Translations under genes and position numbers: made by a program
In this document: one piece after another, positions 8,028 through 17,678 of the stretch
How the letters are laid out: each line of letters opens with the position of its first letter
Position numbering within the stretch: the first letter of the stretch is position 1
From: Streptomyces sp. Y2F8-2
GTDB taxonomy: Bacteria > Actinomycetota > Actinomycetes > Streptomycetales > Streptomycetaceae
Direction: 5' to 3'
Assembly (NCBI RefSeq): GCF_014905555.1
Contig: NZ_BNGS01000011.1
Coordinates: 1 to 64,000, forward strand
Length of the DNA: 64,000 bases
The notes under the pieces: model-generated
What the model was told of the DNA's origin: nothing
What the model saw: the letters and a program-made list of their open reading frames with translations, nothing else
Databases searched by the model: none

Positions 8028-10073
8028 TTACGGGAAGGTCAGCTTCCAGCTGTTGAGGGTGCCGACGTCCTGAGCCGCCTGGTCCTGGACCTTCAACTTC
8101 CAGGTTCCGTTGGCCGTTTCCGAGGAGGCGTTGACCGTGTAGGTCGCCTTGACGTTGTCCGCCGAGTCGGAGGAGCTGAAGTTCTTCAGGCGGTAGGAGG
8201 TGCCCGAGGGACCGACCAGATCGATCACGAGGTCACCGCGCCAGGTGTGCGTGATGTCGACGGTCACCTGGAGGTTGCTCGGCGCGTTGCCGGTCCTGCC
8301 GGAGACGGTGATCGACGATGTGATGGCGGGTCCGTTGTCCGGGATGGACACCGGGGTCGTGTTCTCGTACGACGTGCCACCGCCGCCGCCCCCGCCCGAG
8401 CGCGACCCGACCGCTACGGCCGCCCAGGCGTCCTGCACCGCCTTGTACTCGGCGCTGGTGGTGCCGTAGAGCTCACCCGCGGCGGCGAGCGTGCCGGTAC
8501 GGGCGCCGGCGTAGTTGGTGGTCGAGGTGAACTTCGTGGTCAGCGCCCGGTACCAGATCTGCAGCGCCTTGTCCCGGCCGATGCCGGTGACCGGGAGCCC
8601 GTCCGACGTCGGCGAGTTGTAGCTCACCCCGCCGATGACCTTGGCGCCGCTGCCCTCCGACAGGAGGTAGAAGAAGTGGTTCGCCACGCCCGACGAGTAG
8701 TGGACGTCGAGGTTGCCCACGCCGGAGTACCAGCTGTCGGCGGAGCCGCCGTCCTTGCTGGGCTTGTCCATGTAGCGCAGTGGGGTGCCGTCGCCGTTGA
8801 TGTCGATCTTCTCGCCGATGAGGTAGTCACCGGGGTCGGAGGCGTTGTTGGCGTAGAACTCCACGCCGGTGCCCATGATGTCGCTGGTCGCCTCGTTCAG
8901 ACCGCCGGACTCGCCGCTGTAGTTGAGCCCCGCGGTGTTGGAGGTGACGCCGTGGCTCATCTCGTGCCCGGCGACGTCGAGCGAGGTCAGCGGGTCGGCG
9001 TTGCCGGAGCCGTCGCCGTAGGTCATGCAGAAGCAGCCGTCGTCCCAGAACGCGTTCACGTACGCGTTGCCGTAGTGGACCCGCGAGTAGGCCGCCTTGC
9101 CGTCGTTCCTGATGCCGCTGCGGCCGAAGGCGTTCTTGTAGAAGTCCCAGGTGACGGCCGCGCCGTAGTGCGCGTCGGCGCCCGCGGTCGCGGCGTTGGA
9201 CGTGGTGCCGTTGCCCCAGGTGTCGCTCGACTGCGAGAACAGCGTGCCGGTGCCGGAGGTGCCGCGGTTGAGGTTGTACGTCTTGTGCCCGCCGCGCGAG
9301 CCGTCGTTCAGCGTGTACGTCGACCCGGACTGCGTGGTGGTCAGGGTGACCTGGCCGCTGTACTGGGTGTTGCCGATGCCGGTCTCGACGCCCTGGTGGC
9401 GGTACAGCTCCTTGCCGGTGGCGGCGTCGGTGATGACGTGCAGTTCGTTGGGCGTGCCGTCGTCCTGGAAGCCGCCGACGACCGTCTCGTACGCCAGCAC
9501 CGGCTTGCCGCTCGCCGCCCAGATCACCTTGCGGGGCGCGCTGTCGGCGGAGGTCTTGCTCGAGCCCGCCGCCCGGGCCACGGACAGCGCCTGCGTCTCC
9601 GCCTTCGCGGGGGCGATCGCGGGGGTCAGCGAGGCGACCTTGAGGGCGGCCTGCGTGGCCTTGACGACCTTCTGCGGCGTCCCCGACTTGCCGGTGTCGA
9701 CCACCAGGTCGCCGCCGAGGACGGGAAGGCCGGCGTAGGTGCGCTCGTAGCGGGTGTGGAGCGTCCCGTCGCCGTCCTTGACGACGTCCTTGACGACCAG
9801 CTTCTCCTGGGCGCCGAGGCCGATCGCCCTGGCGGTGTCCGCCTTCGCAGCGTCGGCGTCGCGGATCAGCTCGGCGCGCTGCGAGGGGGAGAGCTTCATG
9901 GCCGCGTGGGCGGGGTCGAACTTCCCGGCGGCGGGGCCGGCCGGGGCGGCGCTCGCGGCGCCCGACTGGACGGCGGCGGCGAGCAGGGCCGAGACGCCGA
10001 CGAGGGCGACGGCGGCGGCGCGGCGGGAGGGGGTGTGGGAGGTGCGTCTGCGAGAGGAACTGCTTCTCAACAC
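8028..10073 (-). CDS. Secreted M4 metalloprotease with C-terminal P domain
   Basis: About 681 residues. The start is GTG 10073 or the adjacent TTG 10070; AAGGAG is three bases from the first and six from the second, so TTG may be the real start. A signal peptide (VALVGVSALLAAAVQSGAASA) and FTP/PepSY propeptide precede the M4 domain with H370-E-M-S-H and GGLNEATSD. A glycine-rich linker (SRSGGGGGGGTSYEN) joins a proprotein-convertase P domain of about 115 residues (TVDITHTWRGDLVIDLVGPSG, ending NSWKLTFP). The P domain usually stabilises the protease or mediates cell-wall attachment. It is the tandem paralogue of the 6128-7786 gene. Confidence 0.95.
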   Translation of the reverse strand: MLRSSSSRRRTSHTPSRRAAAVALVGVSALLAAAVQSGAASAAPAGPAAGKFDPAHAAMKLSPSQRAELIRDADAAKADTARAIGLGAQEKLVVKDVVKDGDGTLHTRYERTYAGLPVLGGDLVVDTGKSGTPQKVVKATQAALKVASLTPAIAPAKAETQALSVARAAGSSKTSADSAPRKVIWAASGKPVLAYETVVGGFQDDGTPNELHVITDAATGKELYRHQGVETGIGNTQYSGQVTLTTTQSGSTYTLNDGSRGGHKTYNLNRGTSGTGTLFSQSSDTWGNGTTSNAATAGADAHYGAAVTWDFYKNAFGRSGIRNDGKAAYSRVHYGNAYVNAFWDDGCFCMTYGDGSGNADPLTSLDVAGHEMSHGVTSNTAGLNYSGESGGLNEATSDIMGTGVEFYANNASDPGDYLIGEKIDINGDGTPLRYMDKPSKDGGSADSWYSGVGNLDVHYSSGVANHFFYLLSEGSGAKVIGGVSYNSPTSDGLPVTGIGRDKALQIWYRALTTKFTSTTNYAGARTGTLAAAGELYGTTSAEYKAVQDAWAAVAVGSRSGGGGGGGTSYENTTPVSIPDNGPAITSSITVSGRTGNAPSNLQVTVDITHTWRGDLVIDLVGPSGTSYRLKNFSSSDSADNVKATYTVNASSETANGTWKLKVQDQAAQDVGTLNSWKLTFP

Positions 10074-10323
10074 TGACTCCTTCTGCGTGGCCGCGGGTCG
10101 CGCGGCCAGGGGAGACCGGACGGAGGGTGGGCCGTCCGGGCAGAACAGGGGCGGAACGCGGAACCAGGTGCGGGTGCGCAGTGCGTGAAGGGTGCCTCGG
10201 CCCGGCACAGCGGTCGAAGCTGTGGGGTTGCTGTGGAGGGGCCGTGGGAAGCGTGGCAGAGAGCGATGAAGTTGTCAGGATCGCATCAAGAGGTTGGCCG
10301 GAAATCGTTCGTTGGCCGGTTGG

Positions 10324-13300
10324 TCACGTCCGATATACGGATCGTTTTCCAGAGGTTCGGGGAGGAGGTGATATGTGTCCGGGCTCCTGGGCGGATACGG
10401 GACGCGGTGGCAGTTCGTGGCCCGACCCGGGGACTTGGGGGAGATCCCCGTCGGGCGCCGCGTCACGGGCCCTTCCGAAGACGTAGACGTCCCGGTCCAC
10501 GCAGACGACAAGCCGGCCCCCCGGCCCGAACTCAAGGCCGCGTACCGGCGATCGGGCGGGTGTGGAGAACACGTCCGCCGGGTTCTGAGGGGGAAGCTCC
10601 GGCCACTCCCCGTGGTCCGGTTCCCACACCGCCACCGCGCCGTCCCGGCCTCCGGTGGCGGGCACCAGGCGGCCGTCGACGACCGTGCAGGCGAGGGCCG
10701 TGATGATGCCCGGGTGGCGCAGGAGGACGGAATCCCGGTGACCGTCCCAGATCCGCACCGTGCCGTCCTCGAAGGCGATCAGCACGGCGGGCCGGTCGCC
10801 GAGGCTCACGCAGGCGAGTGCGACGGGCGGGAACAGACAGGCCAGACAGGACTCCTCGCGCTGGTCCACCAGGGACCACAGGCGGACCGTCCTGTCCTCG
10901 GCGGCGGAGACCACGACCGGACGGTCCGCCACGACCGTGCCGCACAGGGCGGTCACGCGTGCCGTGTGGCCCGGCAGGCCGAACAGGGCCATACCCGTCT
11001 CGAGATCCCGGACACGCAGCCGGTGCAGATGGTCGGCGGTGACGGCGACGGCACGGTCCTGCACCGTGCTCACCGCGACCGCCGTGGCCCAGCACGGCGC
11101 CAAATGGTCCATGGTGGTGCCGGTCGTCAGGTCCCACACCTCCGCCGGGCGGTTCGCCGAACTCGTCAGCGCCAGGGCACGGTCGTGCGACCGTCCCGCG
11201 GCCAGCGCCATGAACAGGCTGATGCCGTCGGTGACCACGGGAGCGGCGGGCGCGCCCGTGGCCATGTCCCACACCCGCAGGGTCGTGTCCTCGGACGCGG
11301 TCACCACGACCGGCCGGCTCCGGTAGTGGCTGAGGGCGACCGCGCGTATCGGTGCGCTGTGCCCCTCCCACGATCCGCCGGGAGCCAGGGCGAGATCCCA
11401 CACCCGGACCGAGCCGTCCTCGGTCCCGACGACGGCGGTGGCGACGCCCAGCGTGCCGAAGCCGTGCACCGCGAGGACCGCGCCGGAAGTCGCGGACCCG
11501 GAGGAGGCGACGGTTTCGCGCAGTGCCAGGTCCAGCAGGTGTACGGAGCCGTCCCGGGCCCCGATGACGGCGACGGCCCATTCGTCGAGGCTGATGCAGG
11601 CGACGCCGGTCGCCTGCACAGCCGGCAACCGAGCGGAGATCTCCATCGGCCCCCGGGTCGTCAGCGCCCACAGCCGCACGCCCGCGCCGTCCGCGGTCAC
11701 GGCGACCGGCTGCCCGTGCACGACGGCACAGGACACCGCGCGGATGGCGAACCGTTGCCGCGGTGCCTTGGAGGGCCGGGAGTATGTGATGTCCCACGGG
11801 CGGTGGTCCATGGCTTTCCAGGTACGGGAGTCGGTGGGATCCGAGGAGCGGGAGTCTCCGGACGTCAGGTCCCAGACGTGCAGCGCGCCCAGCCGGTCAC
11901 CGGCGACCACCACCGGCCGTCCGCGCACCGTGGCACCGGCCAGGGCACCGGAGCAACCGGCCCCGAGGGTGAGGGTATGCGGCAGGGACGCCCCGCCGGC
12001 GGGGTCCCACGTCCTCAGCGTGCCGTCCGCGTCGGCGCTGACCACGACCGGGTCGCCCTGCAGCGCGGTGCAGACCAGGCCGGTCACCCGTGCCCTGTGC
12101 CCCCGCGCGGCGACGACCGTGTGCGTGACCAGGTCGTGAAGCCACACGGTGCCGTCCTCCGTGCCGACGGCCACCGTGCTGTGTCCGTCCACCGTCGTGC
12201 ACGCCAACGCGCTGACCCGCTCCTGCTCCCCGTACTCGAACTCACCGAGCGGCAGGCCGGTCTCCGCGCCCCAGACCCGTACCTTGTGCCCTTCGGCCCC
12301 GAGGACGACGCCGCGGCCCTCCAGCTCCGCGTGGCACACGGCGACGACCGGAGCAGGCAGCCCCTCCAGCACCAGCTGCGGCGACAGCGCCGCCGGGGGC
12401 CGGCCCGCGGCCGCCCACAGCGGCTTCCAGCGCTGGTGACGGCCGCCGCGGTTCAGATTCCGCACCATGGCGTCGTACCGGTGCCTGGCCGCGTCGCAGC
12501 TCAGGACATGGCGGCGCTCTTCGGGCTCCAGTCCCCGGTGCTGCTCCAGGTGCGCCCGGTAGACGGCGGCGGCGAGACGTGCGGACTCGGACTGCAGACC
12601 GCGCAGCAGCGGCGTCAGCCCGACCGGGTGGGCGTACACCAGGAACTCGGCGTCGCCGACGAGTTCCTCCAGCAGCCCGGCGCCCGCCGCGCAGGCCGGC
12701 AGATGGCGCAGCACATAGGGGTCGGCCTGGCGCCACAGGCGGCGGCCGTCCGGGGTCCGGGGAACGGTGCCGAGGAGCCGCCGGTACCAGCGGGCCCAGA
12801 CGTCGTCAGGCGCGTCCTTCTTCAGGTTGTCCGCGAGGGACTGGTGGTAGAGCCGGTAGACGGAGCGGCCCTCGTCGTCGACCGCCTCGACGACGTACGG
12901 TCCGACGACATCGCTGCGCAGCAGGTGCAGCAGCCGCTCGGCGGTCCGCGCGGCCTCGGACGGCCGGCGGGACGCGAGGACCGACCAGATCTGCGACAGC
13001 GGCATGCCCTGGCCCTCCGCGTAGGCCAGCGGGAGCAGCAACGTCCGTACGTGTGCGGCCTCCTCCCGGCCGAGCTGCAGTTCCAGCGCCCAGGTGAAGG
13101 CCCGGCCCACGGCGGCCTCCGGGCTGTGCTCCCGGACCGGCGCGGGAAGCTCCGCCGGGCCGGGGGCGTCCCCGGCCCCGCGGGTGGCCACGGCACGGGC
13201 GACCAGCCGGGCCACGAGGAACAGGGGGTGGCTGGAGGCGGCGATGTGCGTCGCGATGCGGTTGATGTGCTCCGCGGGCAACCCGGTGTCGCTGCCCGGG

Positions 13301-14850
13301 CCGTGCGGAGCGCGCAGCAGCTGCTCGGCGTACATGACCAGGTCGTCGGGGTCCGTCCAGGCGGGGTCCGCGAGGTTGATGACCTCCGCCTGCCGGACGC
13401 CGGTGACGACGGTGCCGACGATGTGCGGCCTGACGCCGATGAGGAGCCGCAGCTTGGGGGCGTCCGCCACCAGCCGGCCGAGGAACTGGGCGATCTGCCG
13501 CTCCTCGCCCTGGGACGATCCTGCCTCGTCCAGGGCGTCCACCACGATCGTGGCGACGGTGTCCAGTGAGGCGAGCCGCTCGCGCAGGCTCCGTGCGGTC
13601 GGCTCGGGCGCCTCGACGGCCGCGGCCAGGGCCGCCGTCATCTGCGCGAGGGTGAGGGACCGGGCGTGCACCGCGACCGTGACGACCCCGACGGGCAGTC
13701 GGGCGCCCGCCGACACGGTGTCCGCGGGTATGGTCTCGCGCACCCGTGGATCCGAGAGGGCCACCAGCCGCCCCAGGACCGCCGACTTGCCCACGCCCGG
13801 AGGCCCGGTCACCACGAACACACGCACCTGGCGTTCGGTTTCTCCTCTGAGCCAGCCGGCCAGCCGCTCGAGCACCCGGCCGCGTCCGGTGAAGTAGTGG
13901 CCGACCTCGTTGACGGTCTGTCTGCCGGTCCCGCGCGGGGAGAAGTGGTCCATCAGCTCGGCGTCCCGGCGCCGTTGCTCGGCCAGTTCCGACTGCGTGC
14001 GCAGCCCCAGCCGCCGGACGAAGAAGCGCTGTTCGGCGAGGTCGAACTCGCGTCCCTCCACGAGCAGTTGCGGCACGTAGTAGGGATTGGGGAAGAAACC
14101 CGTGGTCAGGTCGCCTTCCACCGTGTCGTCGCACAACTGGGCCCAGTCGGCCCGCTGCTCGACGCCCCGGCGGCGGAACTCGGCGTTCAGCCCCCTCACG
14201 AGCTCGGGCAGGCTGATGTGACTGGCGCGGTTGCCGAGCCGGGCCTCATCGGTCAGCACCGTGGAGAGCGCCGCGCTGAAGACCCCGTCGCGCGCCTCCT
14301 GAAGGATCCTGGCGGCACACAGCACCCCGAACGCCTTGAGGAAGCGGTGATCGGCACCCGGTGCGTCGGCCACGGCGAGTTTCGCCCGTACCGCCTGCTC
14401 CAGGGCGTCGACCGCGCCCCTTCCCGCGTAGCAGGAATCGAGCACCAGCAGCAGACGGCTCACGCCCTTCAGCGCGGGCAACTCCACGAGTCGTCCGACC
14501 GGCAAGGCACTGATCCGCAGCTCCGCCGGGCCCGTCTCGGAGTCGGCGCACAGGAGGTAGTGGTGTCCGGATTCCTCCTGGCCGTGACCGCTGAAGTAGA
14601 TCACCAGCGTGTCGCCGTCCTCGAACGCCTCGTCGAGCCAGCGGAGCATCGGCCGTACGACCTCATCGGGCCCCCGCGGATTGAGCAGTCCCTCAGGGAA
14701 GACCGCCGCCGACTCGTAGCCGAGACCGGCCAGCGAGCCGATGACGGCGGGGAGGTCCTCGACCACGCCCGGCAACGCGGGCAGCTCCTCGTGCGTGTAC
14801 CGCTCGGTGCCGAAGGCCAGCACATGGCGCCGTGGGCCGCCGGTGCTCAC
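10324..14850 (-). CDS. Caspase-like, STAND NTPase, WD40-repeat protein
   Basis: 1508 residues in three parts. Residues 8-240 form a caspase-fold (C14) peptidase with His89 in YFSGHG and Cys140 in LDSCYAG. Residues 340-620 form a NACHT/STAND-type NTPase with Walker A GPPGVGKS (349-356) and Walker B IVVDALDEA (435-443). After a helical arm, residues 830-1490 hold about 13-14 WD40 repeats with endings such as VRVWDL, LRVWDM and VRIWDG, enough for two seven-bladed propellers. By family logic the propellers sense a ligand, the NTPase oligomerises and the caspase is unleashed. ATG 14850 overlaps the hydrolase stop by four bases, so the two genes are coupled. The role is inferred as defence or cell death. 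Confidence 0.93.
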   Translation of the reverse strand: MSTGGPRRHVLAFGTERYTHEELPALPGVVEDLPAVIGSLAGLGYESAAVFPEGLLNPRGPDEVVRPMLRWLDEAFEDGDTLVIYFSGHGQEESGHHYLLCADSETGPAELRISALPVGRLVELPALKGVSRLLLVLDSCYAGRGAVDALEQAVRAKLAVADAPGADHRFLKAFGVLCAARILQEARDGVFSAALSTVLTDEARLGNRASHISLPELVRGLNAEFRRRGVEQRADWAQLCDDTVEGDLTTGFFPNPYYVPQLLVEGREFDLAEQRFFVRRLGLRTQSELAEQRRRDAELMDHFSPRGTGRQTVNEVGHYFTGRGRVLERLAGWLRGETERQVRVFVVTGPPGVGKSAVLGRLVALSDPRVRETIPADTVSAGARLPVGVVTVAVHARSLTLAQMTAALAAAVEAPEPTARSLRERLASLDTVATIVVDALDEAGSSQGEERQIAQFLGRLVADAPKLRLLIGVRPHIVGTVVTGVRQAEVINLADPAWTDPDDLVMYAEQLLRAPHGPGSDTGLPAEHINRIATHIAASSHPLFLVARLVARAVATRGAGDAPGPAELPAPVREHSPEAAVGRAFTWALELQLGREEAAHVRTLLLPLAYAEGQGMPLSQIWSVLASRRPSEAARTAERLLHLLRSDVVGPYVVEAVDDEGRSVYRLYHQSLADNLKKDAPDDVWARWYRRLLGTVPRTPDGRRLWRQADPYVLRHLPACAAGAGLLEELVGDAEFLVYAHPVGLTPLLRGLQSESARLAAAVYRAHLEQHRGLEPEERRHVLSCDAARHRYDAMVRNLNRGGRHQRWKPLWAAAGRPPAALSPQLVLEGLPAPVVAVCHAELEGRGVVLGAEGHKVRVWGAETGLPLGEFEYGEQERVSALACTTVDGHSTVAVGTEDGTVWLHDLVTHTVVAARGHRARVTGLVCTALQGDPVVVSADADGTLRTWDPAGGASLPHTLTLGAGCSGALAGATVRGRPVVVAGDRLGALHVWDLTSGDSRSSDPTDSRTWKAMDHRPWDITYSRPSKAPRQRFAIRAVSCAVVHGQPVAVTADGAGVRLWALTTRGPMEISARLPAVQATGVACISLDEWAVAVIGARDGSVHLLDLALRETVASSGSATSGAVLAVHGFGTLGVATAVVGTEDGSVRVWDLALAPGGSWEGHSAPIRAVALSHYRSRPVVVTASEDTTLRVWDMATGAPAAPVVTDGISLFMALAAGRSHDRALALTSSANRPAEVWDLTTGTTMDHLAPCWATAVAVSTVQDRAVAVTADHLHRLRVRDLETGMALFGLPGHTARVTALCGTVVADRPVVVSAAEDRTVRLWSLVDQREESCLACLFPPVALACVSLGDRPAVLIAFEDGTVRIWDGHRDSVLLRHPGIITALACTVVDGRLVPATGGRDGAVAVWEPDHGEWPELPPQNPADVFSTPARSPVRGLEFGPGGRLVVCVDRDVYVFGRARDAAPDGDLPQVPGSGHELPPRPVSAQEPGHISPPPRTSGKRSVYRT

Positions 14851-15764
14851 CGCACGGTCCCGAGGCCCTTGCCGATCGCCTCTCCCGTCTCCCGGGCCGT
14901 CAGATGGCGCAGCAGGTCGTGCACCTTCCAGCCGTTGTCCACCAGGACGTCCAGCATCTCCGGTGCCGACCGCCCGGCCGGGCGTTCACCGTCGGCGGCC
15001 GGCGGGGTGAACCACGGGGCGAGCTCTTTCACCGAGGCGACCACGTCGTGCCGGTCGCACACGTTGGCCCAGCTCTCGAGGCCCTCGGGCCAGTGGCCTC
15101 GCCCCGCTTCCGGCGACGGCCGCAGACGGTCGAACACGAGCTTGGGCATGCCCAGGGGAGAACCGAGGGTCACCAGCGTTCGGACCGGCCAGTGCGGATG
15201 CGCGCACAGCGCCTCGTACGCCACGACCGAGCCCAGGGAGTGACCGACGAGCACCGTGGTGTCCGCCTCGATCCGGGCGGCCACGGCCGCGACGGCCCGC
15301 GCCCGCACCGGCTCCTCCGTGAAGTAGCGGCGCACCTGGCGCAGCACACCGAGCAGAAACCGCTCCGCCACCGCGGTGGAGAGGAACCGCGACCGCAGCA
15401 GCGCGTTCATCGCCCGCTGCACCGTCTGCGGGGTCGGCGCCTTGCTGCCCGCCGCGGAGCCCTCCGGGGGCGGCACCCGGTCGGGTTCGGCTTGCGCGGC
15501 GGCGGCCCAGCAGGCGTCGAGGAGCTCGATCTCGAACGGGTCGTCGAGGTCGGTCGCACGCTGCGGAAGACCACCGTCGCCCTTGGCGCCGGGTGCGCGG
15601 AAGACGTTCCCGTAGAAGGCGACATCCACGAGCTGCGGGCCGAAGCCGTCGGCCGCGCCGGCGAGTTCCACTCCGTCGGCCAGTGCCGCGGCGACCGGAT
15701 CACGCAGGGAGTTGCGCCCGAGGAACTGCTGTCCCACTCCATGCACCACGACCACTCGTGCCAC
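14847..15764 (-). CDS. Alpha/beta hydrolase coupled to the caspase-STAND gene
   Basis: 305 residues, lipase/esterase-like fold related to the DUF676/PGAP1 group. VVVVHGVGQQ at residues 4-13 supplies the oxyanion strand, Ser176 in VLVGHSLGS is the nucleophile, Asp237 or Asp240 in NVCDRHD and His282 in WKVHDLL complete a plausible triad. No signal peptide, so cytoplasmic. GTG 15764 has GAGGAGGG five bases upstream; the frame continues to an ATG at 15821 that lacks a ribosome site. Its stop overlaps the start of the caspase-STAND gene (ATGA), implying a shared pathway. It may be a second effector acting on lipid, or a partner protein. Substrate is unknown. Confidence 0.85.
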   Translation of the reverse strand: MARVVVVHGVGQQFLGRNSLRDPVAAALADGVELAGAADGFGPQLVDVAFYGNVFRAPGAKGDGGLPQRATDLDDPFEIELLDACWAAAAQAEPDRVPPPEGSAAGSKAPTPQTVQRAMNALLRSRFLSTAVAERFLLGVLRQVRRYFTEEPVRARAVAAVAARIEADTTVLVGHSLGSVVAYEALCAHPHWPVRTLVTLGSPLGMPKLVFDRLRPSPEAGRGHWPEGLESWANVCDRHDVVASVKELAPWFTPPAADGERPAGRSAPEMLDVLVDNGWKVHDLLRHLTARETGEAIGKGLGTVR

Positions 15765-15911
15765 GCGGCCCTCCTCGTCTCGACCCGCAGGGCCATGATT
15801 GCGCAGCGGCTCGCGGCGCACACCGAATCCGGTGTACCGGACGCGTCTTCGGGCGCTCAGGATCCGACAGGGCGCCGGTGGCGGTATGTTGTCCGGCTTC
15901 TCCGGGTGCCG

Positions 15912-17678
15912 TCACCCGGCGGCCGGGGACCTGCCGTCCCCGTGCCACGTCCGCCACAGCGCCGCGTACGCCCCGTCCGCCGTCACCAGGTCCTCATGCG
16001 TCCCCAGTTCCGTCAGGAGGCCGTTCTCCATCACCGCCACCCGGTCCGCGTCGTGGGCCGTGTGGAGGCGGTGGGCGATCGCGATGACCGTGCGGCCCTT
16101 CAGGACCGCCGCCAGCGCGCGCTCCGTGTGGCGGGCCGTCGTCGGATCCAGCAGGGCCGTGGCCTCGTCGAGGATCAGCGTGTGCGGGTCGGCCAGCACC
16201 ACCCGGGCCAGGGCCAGTTGCTGGGCCTGTGAGCCGTCCGTGCGGCTCCCGGCCGGCCCGAGCCCGGAGTCCAGGCCGTCCGGCAGCTCCCGCACCCAGT
16301 CGTCGGCGCCCACCGCGGCGAGCGCCGCCCACAACTGCTCGTCCGTCGCCGACGGTTCGGCGACGAGCAGGTTGTCGCGGACCGTGCCGAGGAAGACATG
16401 GTGCTCCTGGGTGACGAGGACCACCTGGCGGCGCAGCCGCTCCGGCCCCAGGTCCGCGACCGGCACACCGCCCACCGTCACCGAGCCCCCGGTCGGCGCG
16501 TCGATGCCCGCCAGCAGCCGGCTCAGGGTGGTCTTGCCGGCGCCGGAGGGGCCGACCACCGCCAGCCGTTCCCCCGGCCGCACGGACAGGTCCACCCCGC
16601 GCAGCACCTCACCCCCGCGGTCGTAGGCGTAGCGCACGTCCGTCACGTCGATCCGGTCGTCCGCCGGGACGGCCGGCGTGCCCTCCGGGTCGGCCTGCGG
16701 GGCCCGGGCGAGCCCCTCCACCCTGGCGAAGGACGCACCGCTGCTCTGCAACTGCTCGACCCGCATCAGGATCTCGTCCAGCGGTGAGCTGAACTGCTGC
16801 AGATACACCGCCGCGGCCACCACCGACCCCAGGCTCATCACCCCGTGCGCGTGCAGCACCCCGCCGGCCAGCAGCACCCCGGCCACCGGAAGGACATAGG
16901 AGACCTCCACCACCGGGAAGAACACGGACCGCAGGGACAGCGTGTACAGGCGCCGGCGCCGGGAGACGTCCAGCGCGTCCCGGCTCGTCACGATCCGCCG
17001 CTCCTGCAACCGGAACGCCTCCACCGTGCGCGCCCCGGACGCCGTCGCCGCCAGGATCTCCGCGACCTGGGAGTTCGCCTCGCCCTCGGCGAGGTAACCG
17101 TCCCTGGCCCGGCGCAGATACCAGCGCAGCACACACCAGATGGGCAGCAGGGCGAACACGCCGATCGCGCCGAGCAGCGGGTCCAGCGCGAAGACCGCGC
17201 CCAGCAGGAACAGCGCCTGCACGGTGTTGATCAGCAGCTCGGGGCCGGCGTCGCGCAACGTGGTGCCCACGGTGGCCACGTCGGCGGTGCCGCGCGCGGT
17301 CAGGTCCCCCGTGCCGGCCCGCTCCACCACGGACGCGGGCAGTGCGAGGACCCGGTCGACGAACTCCTCGCGCACGCGGGCCAGGGTCCGCTCCCCGAAG
17401 CGGTGCCCCACGTACCGGGCCCAGCGCGACAGCAGCAACTGTGCCAGCGAACACAGCAGGATGCCGAGCGCCAGACGGTCCACCGCACCGACGCCGCCCC
17501 CGGACCGGACCTCGTCGACGATCCGCCCGAGCAGCCACGGCCCGGCGAGCCCGGCCCCGGCCGCCGCCGCGTTCAGGACCAGTACGGCGGTGAAGGCCCG
17601 CCCGTCGGCCCGCACCAGCCGTACGGCGGCCCGCCGCACGTCGACGGCTTCGGCCACGGGCAGATGTCCCCGGTTCAC
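15912..17678 (-). CDS. ABC exporter half-transporter with degenerate signature motif
   Basis: 588 residues: six-helix transmembrane domain (about 30-320) plus C-terminal ABC domain. Walker A GPSGAGKTT is at about 376-384 and Walker B TLILDEAT has the catalytic Glu. The signature, normally LSGGQ, is replaced by TDGSQ (about 478-483). Its partner, upstream at 17675-19405, has an intact LSGGQ but no Walker A, so the two together make one good ATP site. GTG 17678 overlaps the partner stop (GTGA). Probably a heterodimeric exporter for a lipid, peptide or drug. Last gene of a four-gene minus-strand run. Confidence 0.92.
   Translation of the reverse strand: MNRGHLPVAEAVDVRRAAVRLVRADGRAFTAVLVLNAAAAGAGLAGPWLLGRIVDEVRSGGGVGAVDRLALGILLCSLAQLLLSRWARYVGHRFGERTLARVREEFVDRVLALPASVVERAGTGDLTARGTADVATVGTTLRDAGPELLINTVQALFLLGAVFALDPLLGAIGVFALLPIWCVLRWYLRRARDGYLAEGEANSQVAEILAATASGARTVEAFRLQERRIVTSRDALDVSRRRRLYTLSLRSVFFPVVEVSYVLPVAGVLLAGGVLHAHGVMSLGSVVAAAVYLQQFSSPLDEILMRVEQLQSSGASFARVEGLARAPQADPEGTPAVPADDRIDVTDVRYAYDRGGEVLRGVDLSVRPGERLAVVGPSGAGKTTLSRLLAGIDAPTGGSVTVGGVPVADLGPERLRRQVVLVTQEHHVFLGTVRDNLLVAEPSATDEQLWAALAAVGADDWVRELPDGLDSGLGPAGSRTDGSQAQQLALARVVLADPHTLILDEATALLDPTTARHTERALAAVLKGRTVIAIAHRLHTAHDADRVAVMENGLLTELGTHEDLVTADGAYAALWRTWHGDGRSPAAG

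Noticed and set aside
10375..13569. A 1064-codon plus-strand frame opposite the caspase-STAND gene
   Set aside because: Shadow caused by high third-position GC. The opposite strand has clear domains; this frame has none.
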